DNA from: Leptospira_A sp046736045
Lineage (GTDB): Bacteria > Spirochaetota > Leptospiria > Leptospirales > Leptospiraceae
Direction of reading: 5' to 3'
DNA: 64,000 bases
Assembly: GCF_046736045.1 (NCBI RefSeq)
Contig: NZ_CP177134.1
Coordinates: forward strand, 2,728,001 to 2,792,000
In this document: in pieces, positions 8,657-17,537 of the stretch
Position numbering within the stretch: the stretch's first letter is position 1
Layout of the letters: each line of letters opens with the position of its first letter
Position numbers and translations under genes: made by a program
The notes under the pieces: generated by a model
What the model was told of the DNA's origin: nothing
The model's database searches: none
Seen by the model: only the letters and a program-made list of their open reading frames with translations

Positions 8657-11527
8657 TTGGATATGGACAACAAAGAGAAAGCCATACCCAAATGGAATGC
8701 CATCCGCCAGGATTTTACACCCTATATCCTTGTTTTTCTTGGTGTTTTTTTACTTTTATCCCTTTTTTCTTTTACGGAAACCGAGGATGGAACCGGTGCC
8801 AATTGGTTCGGTAGAATCGGCTATTATGTTTCCTTCACTCTTTTTTATCTCTTGGGAAAATCCTCATTTTTGCTCGCAGGATTTTCTCTGATTCTGGGTG
8901 TTATCTCTTTCAAAAACCCCGAGTTTGATCGTCTGGGTAAGGCGCTTTTTTTTCCTTTATTCATCATCGGTTCCTCTGTTGCTCTGAATATTCTGGAAAC
9001 ACCTTTGGGTCAATTAGGTGATGGCGGGGGAATCTTCGGTCAGTTTTTTTCCTGGGTTTTGAATTATCTGTTTGGAGAAACCGGGCGTATCATAGTAGTT
9101 TTCTTTTTATTTTTATATTCGGCTGTCATTTGGCTCGAAGATTCCACATGGAATTTTACTTTAGGAAAATTGCAATTCCTTACAAATGCAGTCTACAAAG
9201 GATTGGGAGGAACCAGAGATCTAAGTCATTGGAAACTTCCCAGTTTTATAAATGAAACAATCCTTCCTCAAAGCAACCTGATTAAACCTGTGTTTGGTGG
9301 TGAAGTGCAGTCTAAAAAATGGTTCGAAAGAAAATCGGAATCGGATTTTGATATGAGTCTTCAAAAACCGCCGATTCATTGGGAAGAAGAACCGAATGAA
9401 TCTTATTTTCCAAAAGAAATCAAAAAGACCGAATCTCCCAAGTTATTATATAAAAATACATCTTTGTATGAAGGTTTTTTTGAAGAATCGGGAGATACCT
9501 TCCGATTTCATAAAACATCTGTCAGCTTGCAAAAAAAACTACGCACGGAAAGTTTTGCTACAGACGTATTTAAAATCAAAGTCAGTGATTTTCGGGGATT
9601 GGATGTTCCTGAAATTATCGAAGAGATTGCCACTGCACCTTTGGAGATCATTCCGGAACAGATAGAAACAAATACAATTTCCGGGACACTTGCATCCAGA
9701 TTTCCGGAAACAAGCAGGACTTCATCCTTACATAACCCCATTTCAAAATTCAGTTTTGATGATATTGATCTTTATCCCGGCCGAAAGCCGGTTGAATCCG
9801 ATTTGGATTTGGAAACAGATGATTTGGAAGAGGACATTGAAGCGGTTGATGAAATGAATGATGATGCTTTGTCTTTGCCGATCAGTGCCGAGGAAGAAGA
9901 AGAATGGGAAGAAGAGTTTCCTTCCAGCGAAGCTGAGTTGGAAGATTCTTCCGATGATGAAGCGGCCGATACTGAGCCTGCAACCGAAGAAGACTCGGAA
10001 GAAGAAGATGAAATTCCTTCCAATGTGTATGCTTTGGAAAAACCGAAAGCAAAACTGAAGAAAGAAGAGAAAAAAGAATTTGCAATGGGTTCCATGGTTC
10101 CAATTGTAAAATTGAAAAAAGGTTCTTATTATATTTCGCCAAAACTATTGGCAGATCATAAACAACCTCCTTCCTTTACCGCAAAATTCGATTCGGAACT
10201 GGAAACTGTAGGCGGTAAAATCGAAGAGATCATCGGTTATTACGGAATCGAGTCCAAGGTGATCGCACGTGAGCGAGGCCCGATCATAACACGTTATGAA
10301 CTCACCATTCCTCATGGAATCAAACTCAGCAGAATAACTTCTCTCTCGGATGAATTGAAACTTCACTTGGCCGTAAAAAACATCCGTATCGTAGCACCTA
10401 TCCCCGGTAAGTCGTCGATCGGTATTGAAGTCCCCAATATTCATAGAGAAGATGTGTTTTTGTCGGAGATTCTAAAAGAATCCATCCTTCAAAATAAAAC
10501 AAAGGATCTTACCATCGCAATCGGTAAGGACATCTCCGGCAAAACAGTGATCATTGATCTTGCCAAATTGCCCCACCTTCTTGTTGCGGGAACGACAGGT
10601 TCCGGTAAGTCGGTGAGTTTGAATTCCATGATTACCAGTCTCATTTGTACCCGTTCTCCGGAAGAAGTTCGTTTTATTATGATCGATCCGAAGATGGTGG
10701 AAATGACTCTTTATGAAGACATTCCTCACCTACTAATGCCTGTTATTACAGATCCTAAAAAAGCAACCAAGGCACTTTCCTGGGCAATCCAGGAAATGGA
10801 ATCCCGTTACCAAATGGTATCTCAATTGAAAAGCAGGGATTTCAAAAGTTATAATGACAAAGTGGATGAGTTTGCCCACAAGAAGGGCTATCAAAAATTT
10901 CCATACATCGTCATCTTTATTGACGAGCTTGCCGATTTGATGATGGTTTCAGGAAAGGATTTGGAAGATCAAATCACCCGGATTTCTCAAAAATCCAGAG
11001 CAGTAGGAATTCATTTGGTGATGGCGACGCAGCGGCCGTCCGTGGATGTGATCACAGGACTCATCAAAGCCAACTGCCCGGCGCGGGTGGCATTCCATGT
11101 GGCGCAAAAAACTGACTCCCGTACGATTTTGGATACGAATGGTGCGGAATCCCTTCTCGGGAAAGGGGACTTTTTATACCGCTCTCCCACAACTTCCGAC
11201 CTCACCCGGATCCAGGCGCCTTACATCGAAGAGAAGGAAATCGAAGCCATTGTGGAAGAGGCAAAAAAACAGGGTGCGCCAGCCTATGTAGAAATGAATT
11301 GGGAAGAAGAGGGAAGCACTGAATCGGGAAGCGATGAGGACGAAGAACTCTTCGACGAGGCTTGGAATATCGTGGTTTCCGAGAAAAAAGCCAGCGCAAG
11401 TTACCTCCAGAGAAGGATGCGAATCGGCTATAATAAGGCTGCCCGGCTTATGGAACTCATGGAAATGCGCGGTTATGTTTCACCGCAAATCGGCTCGAAA
11501 CCCAGAGAAATCCTCCGTTCAGCGTAA
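8657..11527 (+). CDS. ftsK: DNA translocase FtsK/SpoIIIE
   Basis: Septal DNA pump that clears chromosome termini at division. It has 956 residues, with about four membrane helices (residues 20-180) and an acidic linker rich in Glu/Asp (residues 380-460). The RecA-like motor carries Walker A AGTTGSGKS near residue 645 and Walker B FIDELADLM near 752. The C-terminal winged-helix gamma domain (YLQRRMRIGYNKAARLMELM) should read KOPS-like sites. The start could be TTG 8657 or ATG 8663; neither has a clear ribosome binding site. The 3' end is 22 bases from lolA. Confidence 0.95.
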   Translation: MDMDNKEKAIPKWNAIRQDFTPYILVFLGVFLLLSLFSFTETEDGTGANWFGRIGYYVSFTLFYLLGKSSFLLAGFSLILGVISFKNPEFDRLGKALFFPLFIIGSSVALNILETPLGQLGDGGGIFGQFFSWVLNYLFGETGRIIVVFFLFLYSAVIWLEDSTWNFTLGKLQFLTNAVYKGLGGTRDLSHWKLPSFINETILPQSNLIKPVFGGEVQSKKWFERKSESDFDMSLQKPPIHWEEEPNESYFPKEIKKTESPKLLYKNTSLYEGFFEESGDTFRFHKTSVSLQKKLRTESFATDVFKIKVSDFRGLDVPEIIEEIATAPLEIIPEQIETNTISGTLASRFPETSRTSSLHNPISKFSFDDIDLYPGRKPVESDLDLETDDLEEDIEAVDEMNDDALSLPISAEEEEEWEEEFPSSEAELEDSSDDEAADTEPATEEDSEEEDEIPSNVYALEKPKAKLKKEEKKEFAMGSMVPIVKLKKGSYYISPKLLADHKQPPSFTAKFDSELETVGGKIEEIIGYYGIESKVIARERGPIITRYELTIPHGIKLSRITSLSDELKLHLAVKNIRIVAPIPGKSSIGIEVPNIHREDVFLSEILKESILQNKTKDLTIAIGKDISGKTVIIDLAKLPHLLVAGTTGSGKSVSLNSMITSLICTRSPEEVRFIMIDPKMVEMTLYEDIPHLLMPVITDPKKATKALSWAIQEMESRYQMVSQLKSRDFKSYNDKVDEFAHKKGYQKFPYIVIFIDELADLMMVSGKDLEDQITRISQKSRAVGIHLVMATQRPSVDVITGLIKANCPARVAFHVAQKTDSRTILDTNGAESLLGKGDFLYRSPTTSDLTRIQAPYIEEKEIEAIVEEAKKQGAPAYVEMNWEEEGSTESGSDEDEELFDEAWNIVVSEKKASASYLQRRMRIGYNKAARLMELMEMRGYVSPQIGSKPREILRSA

Positions 11528-11549
11528 ATCATCGACAAGTGAGGCTTTC

Positions 11550-12281
11550 TTGAAAAACTGGGAATCTATGAAAGCTCGTCTCGGCCTTGCCTTTATTTGT
11601 CTCGTCGTTTGGTTTCCCATTTTCCCCCAAACAGGCCCGGCACATAATTGGCATTCCCCTTCGGAAGTAGTCAAAAAAATCAAAAAGAAATTTTCCGAAA
11701 TAGTTTCTTATTCCGCTGACTTCCAAATTAAAAGTATAGATAATAAAAAAGAAAAAACAATGCGCGGAAAGTCTCTTTATAAGAGACCGGGAAAGATCCG
11801 TTACAACTTCAACGAGCCGGAAGGCGATGAAATCGTATCGGATGGCAAAACTCTTTATATCTTCATTAAGAGGTTAGGTGCCGTCGGCAAACAAGACTTA
11901 AGTTTGGATAAAAAAAATTCATCCGGTGCTTTGTTTACTACAAACAGCGCCGACGGATTATCCCGTTTATTTCGCAAATATCATTATAAATTCGATGCCA
12001 TTGAACAACCTAGAGCTGTTTTTGAAAAAGATCCTACAAAATACTTTGTTTTGGAATTGGATCAAAGGGAAAAGATCGGCGGATTCGAAAAAATGAAGTT
12101 GTTTGTAGATTCGGAGTCTTATCTGATCAGAAGAGCAGTTGCAACTGACGGACGCGGCAAAGAGACTACAATCGCATTTTCTAATATTAATTTTGAAGAA
12201 GAGATTCAGGATGGAGTCTTTAATTTTCACATGAGTGGAAATGCAAAGATAGTAAACAATCCATTGGTTTCTGAGAACTAA
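11550..12281 (+). CDS. lolA: LolA-like periplasmic lipoprotein carrier
   Basis: Ferries lipoproteins from the inner to the outer membrane. An N-terminal signal peptide (LGLAFICLVVWFPIF core) is followed by a beta-rich domain with MRGKSLYKRPGKIRYNFNEPEGDEIVSDGKTLYIF, the LolA/outer-membrane lipoprotein carrier pattern. The start chosen is TTG 11550, because GTGAGG sits five bases before it; ATG 11568 is the alternative and has no good site. The frame stays open far upstream inside ftsK, which is a shadow. It begins the forward run lolA to ribD. Confidence 0.82.
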   Translation: MKNWESMKARLGLAFICLVVWFPIFPQTGPAHNWHSPSEVVKKIKKKFSEIVSYSADFQIKSIDNKKEKTMRGKSLYKRPGKIRYNFNEPEGDEIVSDGKTLYIFIKRLGAVGKQDLSLDKKNSSGALFTTNSADGLSRLFRKYHYKFDAIEQPRAVFEKDPTKYFVLELDQREKIGGFEKMKLFVDSESYLIRRAVATDGRGKETTIAFSNINFEEEIQDGVFNFHMSGNAKIVNNPLVSEN

Positions 12282-12304
12282 TCCCTGTTAAGAGGAAAAA
12301 CGTT

Positions 12305-13405
12305 TTGAATACGAAAAGAGTAGGCCAAATCATAAAAGAAGCGAGAGAGGAAAAAAAACTCTCTGTTAAAGATGTAGCAAAAGATACGAATATTGCGGCA
12401 AAATACATCATTGCACTGGAAACGGAAGACTATTCCCAGTTTCCTGCGGAAACATTCGCACTTGGATTTTTAAAAAATTACGCGAGTTATCTGAAGTTGG
12501 ATACTGCGATGTTACTCAATTTATACCGCGGTGAACAAATCGAAGAGTCCCAAGCTCCTCTTGAAGAACTTACCCGTCCAACCACTTCCAGTTTTACTTT
12601 GGATCGCAACAAACTGATCACGATCGTCTCAGTTGCTTTGTTTGCAGTATCGGCTTATATCATTTATCTGAGTTTTCAGGAATCGGGAAGTTCCATTGCG
12701 GATGAAGAAACAACTTCTTCCTCTTCTTCGGAATCCACTCCGGTTTCTTCGGCTGAGATTCCATCGGGAATCAATTTTGTTTCTCAAAGTGTTCCTGAAA
12801 ACGCAAGCGTTCCTTTTATTCTGACGGAAGACAGGGGAGTGTCTTTTAGTGTGAACAACCAACAGTGCAAGATGTTCATCAAAGGCGTGCAAGGTGGAAA
12901 AGCAATCATCGGATTCAATATTTTCCCTGAAAAAAACGTATATAGTTTTCAATCTGCAGAAGGGGAAGAAACCATTCTTTCTTATAAAATTTCGGAACTT
13001 GCGGGGCTTCGACGTGATATCCGGGTTGTGACTCAGGCGGTAACTGAAAAATCCGCAAAAGTTTTGGTAACTCTCAAAGAAGAAAGAGAGGGGGTTGCAT
13101 CCAAACCGGTAGGAGATGTTCCGATCCAGGTTACATTATTTTTCTCTAAGCCAAGTTATGTGGAATTCGTAATCGACGGTCAAATGGGCGAGCGCGGGCT
13201 TGTTTCTGCCGGTGAAGTCAAACATCTGGAAGCAAGAGATCGCCTTGAAATGAAAGTCGGAGACGGCGGAGCCGTAGAGATGGTTCAGAATGGAAAAGAA
13301 AGATCCGTTCTCGGCAAACCGGGTAAACTTGTGAAAAAGATATTCATACGTAAACAAAATCCATATGATTCCACTCAATCCATTATCGGGGAGTTAGGCG
13401 AGTAG
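12305..13405 (+). CDS. RodZ-like helix-turn-helix membrane protein
   Basis: 366 residues: an N-terminal HTH_25 domain (VGQIIKEAREEKKLSVKDVA, FALGFLKNYASYL), an acidic spacer, one membrane helix near residues 100-122, a Ser-rich periplasmic linker, and a C-terminal DUF4115 beta domain (FVIDGQMGERGLVSAGE...). This architecture is RodZ, which links MreB to the wall-elongation machinery. The start is TTG with AGAGG nine bases upstream. The stop lies one base before rimO. RodZ versus a RodZ-like regulator cannot be settled here. Confidence 0.78.
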   Translation: MNTKRVGQIIKEAREEKKLSVKDVAKDTNIAAKYIIALETEDYSQFPAETFALGFLKNYASYLKLDTAMLLNLYRGEQIEESQAPLEELTRPTTSSFTLDRNKLITIVSVALFAVSAYIIYLSFQESGSSIADEETTSSSSSESTPVSSAEIPSGINFVSQSVPENASVPFILTEDRGVSFSVNNQQCKMFIKGVQGGKAIIGFNIFPEKNVYSFQSAEGEETILSYKISELAGLRRDIRVVTQAVTEKSAKVLVTLKEEREGVASKPVGDVPIQVTLFFSKPSYVEFVIDGQMGERGLVSAGEVKHLEARDRLEMKVGDGGAVEMVQNGKERSVLGKPGKLVKKIFIRKQNPYDSTQSIIGELGE

Positions 13406-13406
13406 A

Positions 13407-14753
13407 ATGACCAAAACCAAAGAAAAGGTAGAGGTTCTCCCTAAGTCGTTTTTTATAACTACTTTGGGATGCCCGAAAAATACAGTCGATTCCATGAGCA
13501 TGCACCAGTCTCTTTTGAAAGAGGGGCTTTTGCCTGCGAATGATCCGGAAGCGAGTGATTTTCATCTGATCAATACTTGTACTTTTATTCAAGATGCGAC
13601 TAAAGAAACCATTCAAACGATACTTGATTCTATTGATTTGAAAAAAAAAAATAATCAAAAACTAGTCGTTGTCGGTTGTTTTGCGGAGCGTGCAGGAAAA
13701 GAAATCTCCGATGACCTTCCCGAAGTGGATCTTCATTTCGGAACTGGAAAGTATGACCAGGCGGGGGATATTCTAAAAAAAACCTTTCCTCTTGATTTTA
13801 AAGAAATCAAAGAGTTCAATGAAGATATTTTGGAAAGACTCACTCTTTCCAATTCGATTGAAAATTATTCCAAACCGTACTCTTATGTAAAAATTTCCGA
13901 TGGTTGCAACCGTGGTTGTCATTTTTGCATCATTCCCAATCTACGCGGCAAGTTCAGGGATTCTTCCGAAGAATCAGTGTTAAGCGATACTCGCAGAGCG
14001 ATCGCAGCCGGAGCGAAAGAAATTGCACTGATTTCCCAAGATACAGTGTTTTACGGAAAGGATACTGATAAATTACTTCAACTGATTGAATCTGTTTCCG
14101 AAGTGGAAGGACTCCAGATCTTAAGATTATTATACTTATATCCGGATAAAAAAACGGAAAGGCTTTTGGATTTGTACGGCAAGATCGATAAGATCGCTCC
14201 TTACCTGGAATCGCCTTTGCAGCATGTATCCAAATCCGTTTTAAAATCAATGAATCGTACTGGAGAATATTCTTATTTCAAATTTTTATTTGAAAAAGCA
14301 AGAGCAGTCAAACCCGGACTGGAAATCAGAACTTCTTTTATACTGGGCTTTCCGGGAGAAACCGCAGATGATGTGGATGAAATCATCCGGTTCATTCAGG
14401 ATGTGAAACCTGAAAAGGTAAACCTATTTCCGTATTCTCCTCAGGAAGGGACCAAAGGTTTCGAGTTGGAAGGCAAACTCAAAGACAAAGAAATTTCCAA
14501 ACGAGTGAATTTGGTTAGAGATGTTTATCTGGAAGTTTTGAAAGACACACATCAGTCGAGAATCGGAAAAATTTATCCTGCGATTGTAGATGAAGTGTTG
14601 GAAGTGGGTGCGATGGTTCGCAGATTTCAAGATGCTCCTGAAATTGATGAAGTTGTTTTTGTGGAAGATCAAAATTTACGAGTCGGCCAAATCGGGAAAG
14701 TAAAAGTAGAATCTTTCTTCGAATTGGATATGGCAGGTTCTTGGGTATTTTAA
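13407..14753 (+). CDS. rimO: Ribosomal protein uS12 methylthiotransferase
   Basis: Radical-SAM enzyme that thiomethylates an Asp of ribosomal protein S12. The 448-residue protein has the three N-terminal cluster cysteines (TLGCPKN, INTCTF, VVGCFAE), the radical-SAM CNRGCHFC at about 167-174, and a C-terminal TRAM domain. LRGKFRDS and the SPLQHVSKSVLKSMNR segment favour RimO over MiaB. The ATG directly follows the previous stop codon, and its own stop abuts the pgsA ATG. Confidence 0.93.
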   Translation: MTKTKEKVEVLPKSFFITTLGCPKNTVDSMSMHQSLLKEGLLPANDPEASDFHLINTCTFIQDATKETIQTILDSIDLKKKNNQKLVVVGCFAERAGKEISDDLPEVDLHFGTGKYDQAGDILKKTFPLDFKEIKEFNEDILERLTLSNSIENYSKPYSYVKISDGCNRGCHFCIIPNLRGKFRDSSEESVLSDTRRAIAAGAKEIALISQDTVFYGKDTDKLLQLIESVSEVEGLQILRLLYLYPDKKTERLLDLYGKIDKIAPYLESPLQHVSKSVLKSMNRTGEYSYFKFLFEKARAVKPGLEIRTSFILGFPGETADDVDEIIRFIQDVKPEKVNLFPYSPQEGTKGFELEGKLKDKEISKRVNLVRDVYLEVLKDTHQSRIGKIYPAIVDEVLEVGAMVRRFQDAPEIDEVVFVEDQNLRVGQIGKVKVESFFELDMAGSWVF

Positions 14754-15500
14754 ATGGAAGATTGGAAAACAATAGCGAATATACCTAATTTACTGACAGT
14801 GCTCAGGGTCCTGGCGCTTCCTTTTTTTATTTTTGCACTTTTTCAAAAGGAAATCAGCTTTCAGATTTTTGCGTTCATATTGTTCGCTTTGGCATCTATC
14901 ACTGATTTGGTGGATGGTTATTTGGCTCGCAAGTGGAATCAGCAAACTGAATTTGGAAAATTTTTAGATCCTCTCGCGGATAAATTTTTAGTCATAGGTT
15001 GTTTTGTGACTTTTTTATTTATCCACGAACCGATTGAAGTTTGGATGGTCGTTCTTATCATCGCTCGTGATATGTTGATTACTTTTTTACGTTATATTGC
15101 AGTACGCTCGGGAACTTCTTTGCGAACTACTATGATGGGAAAAGTAAAAACTGCATTCCAGATGGGAGCCATCTTGATTATTCTTGTGATCTTTATGCTG
15201 ATCTCCGGAAAAAGAAGAGCGATGATCAATGATATGTATTTGCTCGGGCGAACAGCCGGATTAAGTACATTCGAAATCGCTTGTGCCAATGCGCACGGAT
15301 TTGCGGATATGATCTCTTCCGAAGAAGAGAAAGAAAGTTCGGAAGTTTTTACTTCCATTGCTTCTTTTGTTCCTTATTTCGGAATGTTATTCACAACCAT
15401 CATTACGGTGATCTCCGGTCTTCGTTATATTTTTACCAATTATAAGTTACTTAGTTTTTCTAATTTGCGAAGGGTCTTTTATGACAGAATTAAATCTTAG
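14754..15500 (+). CDS. pgsA: CDP-diacylglycerol-glycerol-3-phosphate 3-phosphatidyltransferase
   Basis: Makes phosphatidylglycerol phosphate in the inner membrane. The CDP-alcohol phosphatidyltransferase motif D-G-x2-A-R-x8-G-x3-D-x3-D is complete (DGYLARKWNQQTEFGKFLDPLADK, about residues 54-75). At 248 residues it is about 60 longer than typical PgsA: a hydrophilic acidic insert (around residues 155-200, including SSEEEKESSE) separates the last two helices. The start abuts the rimO stop; the end overlaps trpD by 20 bases. Confidence 0.88.
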   Translation: MEDWKTIANIPNLLTVLRVLALPFFIFALFQKEISFQIFAFILFALASITDLVDGYLARKWNQQTEFGKFLDPLADKFLVIGCFVTFLFIHEPIEVWMVVLIIARDMLITFLRYIAVRSGTSLRTTMMGKVKTAFQMGAILIILVIFMLISGKRRAMINDMYLLGRTAGLSTFEIACANAHGFADMISSEEEKESSEVFTSIASFVPYFGMLFTTIITVISGLRYIFTNYKLLSFSNLRRVFYDRIKS

Positions 15501-16527
15501 GGAAATTCTAACCAAAACGATCGACAAAACTCACCTAACGAAAGAAGAATCTGAATTCTTTTTAAATGAAGTGATGAATGGTAAAGTTTCCGAGATTTTA
15601 CTTGCTTCGTTTCTGACTGCATTGAAACAAAAAGGGGAAACATTACCTGAGTTAGTTGGTCTTGTTTCCGCGATGCGGGAAAATGCGGAAAAACCATCTA
15701 CGAAGTTTGATTTTGATTTTATAGATACTTGCGGAACCGGGGGAGACGGAAGAGGCTCTTTCAATATCTCCACACTTTCCGCATTCACTTTGGCCGCCCT
15801 AGGGGTCAAAGTCGCAAAACACGGAAATCGTTCCGTTTCTTCGCTTTCGGGTTCTTCTGACATTTTACAATCCGTCGGGTATGATTTTGAAAGATCGAAA
15901 GAAGAATTGGAGGCGGAATTCGTTCGCACGGGGTTTGTTTTTTTGTTTGCTCCGGCATGGCATCCTTCTATGAAATACGCGGGCCCGGTAAGGAAAGAAC
16001 TAGGGTTTCGCACTTTCTTCAATCTGATCGGACCTCTTTCGAATCCATTTCGGCCAGCCTTTCAGGTGGTGGGAGTGTATGACAAATCCCTTCTTTCCGT
16101 GGTATCTCAGATTCTTAAGGAGTTGGGGAGCAAACGATCCATTATCTGCCATTCGGAAGACGGGTTGGACGAATTTTCGATTTTTGCACCTACCGATTAT
16201 TGTTATTTTGATGGGAAAACGACTCAAACCTTGCGTTTCGATCCCAAGTCTTTGCCGCTAAAAAAAGAGATCGAGCCCAAGGAAGTATTTGCAGATTCCA
16301 AAGAAGATTCCTTCCGACTCTTTATGGAAGTATTGTCAGGTAAGGAAACTTCAGGAACCGATATGGTGGCTTTGAACGCAGGTGCCGGGCTTTTCGTTTT
16401 AGAAAAAGCAAAAAGCATTGAAGAAGGTTTTGAACTCGCAAAACGGGCCATTTTAGAGAAAAAAGTTCTCAAATTCACTCAGGAAACATTGAATTTAACC
16501 TTAGCTGTTTCATCCTTGGACAAATAG
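15481..16527 (+). CDS. trpD: Anthranilate phosphoribosyltransferase
   Basis: Second step of tryptophan synthesis, joining anthranilate and PRPP. The 348-residue protein has GTGGD (85-89), the KHGNRSVSS phosphate/Mg loop (113 on), GSSD, and GFRTFFNLIGPLSNP. GAAGGG lies six to seven bases before the ATG, which falls inside pgsA. No other trp gene is in the window; its place in a lipid/secretion run is probably for co-expression only. Confidence 0.95.
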   Translation: MTELNLREILTKTIDKTHLTKEESEFFLNEVMNGKVSEILLASFLTALKQKGETLPELVGLVSAMRENAEKPSTKFDFDFIDTCGTGGDGRGSFNISTLSAFTLAALGVKVAKHGNRSVSSLSGSSDILQSVGYDFERSKEELEAEFVRTGFVFLFAPAWHPSMKYAGPVRKELGFRTFFNLIGPLSNPFRPAFQVVGVYDKSLLSVVSQILKELGSKRSIICHSEDGLDEFSIFAPTDYCYFDGKTTQTLRFDPKSLPLKKEIEPKEVFADSKEDSFRLFMEVLSGKETSGTDMVALNAGAGLFVLEKAKSIEEGFELAKRAILEKKVLKFTQETLNLTLAVSSLDK

Positions 16528-16533
16528 ATAATT

Positions 16534-16863
16534 ATGTATACAATCCAATTACTCACATCCTCATTTTTCATCTTCGCGCAAGACGGAGCCGCAGATAGCA
16601 CAAAGTCTTCTTTCCAAACACTTCTGATCATCCCGATCATGTTAGTTGCAATGTATTTTCTTGTGATTCTTCCCAACAAAAAGGAAGACAAAAAAAGAAA
16701 AGAAATGATCGCAAATTTGCAGAAAGGTGACAATGTAGTGACTAACAGCGGACTTCACGGCAAAATCGTAGAGTTCAAAGACAATAACGAAACAGTTGTT
16801 ATTAGCATCAGCGCCAATACCAACGTTACGTTTGAAACTTCAGCGATTCAAAAAAAGAAATAA
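16534..16863 (+). CDS. yajC: Sec translocon accessory subunit YajC
   Basis: 109 residues with one N-terminal membrane helix (LLIIPIMLVAMYFLVILPNKKE) and the cytoplasmic motif GDNVVTNSGLHGKIVEFKDN typical of YajC. It associates with SecDF at the SecYEG channel. It lies six bases after trpD and two before the next gene, in a yajC-X-secD-secF order. Confidence 0.93.
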   Translation: MYTIQLLTSSFFIFAQDGAADSTKSSFQTLLIIPIMLVAMYFLVILPNKKEDKKRKEMIANLQKGDNVVTNSGLHGKIVEFKDNNETVVISISANTNVTFETSAIQKKK

Positions 16864-16865
16864 AA

Positions 16866-17516
16866 ATGAAAAATTCCTTTGTCACAATCTTGCTAACAAT
16901 TGCTGTCTCTGGGCAGATTATGGCACAGGATTCTCTTGATTTTTTGGATAAGGTAAACGACAAACCCAAGTCTACCACTACCAAACCCAAAGAAGAAACA
17001 ACTGCTACCACCGTAAAAAAAACAACGGACAAAGTTGCAACTACTACGACTTCGAAGAAAAAAAAGTCGAAGAAAAAAAATAGCAAAGCTGCCGTTATTG
17101 CTGCAGAAACAAATGTTAATGCAAATACCAATCCGGTACATACGAATTCTTTCCAAACAGCTGTTAATACGGTCCTTCCCGAGTCTAAAACGGTTACCGA
17201 ACCTGCTGTGAAAGTAGAGGAAGAAGTTTCCGTTTCCGGGCTTTGGATTGATCCTAAGATCAATGTGGAACCGGACGGGCTTCCCGGTTTCGGTGGAGAT
17301 GCCACTCTGATTCGTTCCCAAAACCCCGAAGATAAATCATCCGGCAATCCCGCGACGGTTGCAGCTTCCGGCAAACCCCTGTTTAGTTTTTCCGATTTTT
17401 TTGATAAATACAAAAAAGCGATGTTGATTCTTGGTTTTATCATACTGTTTGCATTCTACAGATTGCGAATGGCAAGACCTAGCTCAAGTTCCAACAACCG
17501 TCCATATAGAAGATAA
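16866..17516 (+). CDS. Lys/Thr-rich secreted, C-terminally anchored protein inside the sec operon
   Basis: I do not recognise the family. The 216 residues contain an N-terminal signal peptide (cleavage likely near SGQIMA-Q), a Lys/Thr/Ser-rich low-complexity stretch (about 33-75), a middle segment with GLWIDPKINVEPDGLPGFGGD, one membrane helix (AMLILGFIILFAFY) close to the C-terminus, and a short basic tail. The predicted topology puts most of the chain in the periplasm, with the tail in the cytoplasm. It sits between yajC and secD with gaps of 2 and 21 bases, so a role in export is suggested by context only. Confidence 0.7.
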   Translation: MKNSFVTILLTIAVSGQIMAQDSLDFLDKVNDKPKSTTTKPKEETTATTVKKTTDKVATTTTSKKKKSKKKNSKAAVIAAETNVNANTNPVHTNSFQTAVNTVLPESKTVTEPAVKVEEEVSVSGLWIDPKINVEPDGLPGFGGDATLIRSQNPEDKSSGNPATVAASGKPLFSFSDFFDKYKKAMLILGFIILFAFYRLRMARPSSSSNNRPYRR

Positions 17517-17537
17517 TTTTACTTAGGAGCATATCGT

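Noticed and set aside
9772..10095. Reverse Ser-rich open frame inside ftsK
   Set aside because: It is the complement of the Glu/Asp-rich linker, which automatically gives a Ser/Phe-rich frame.
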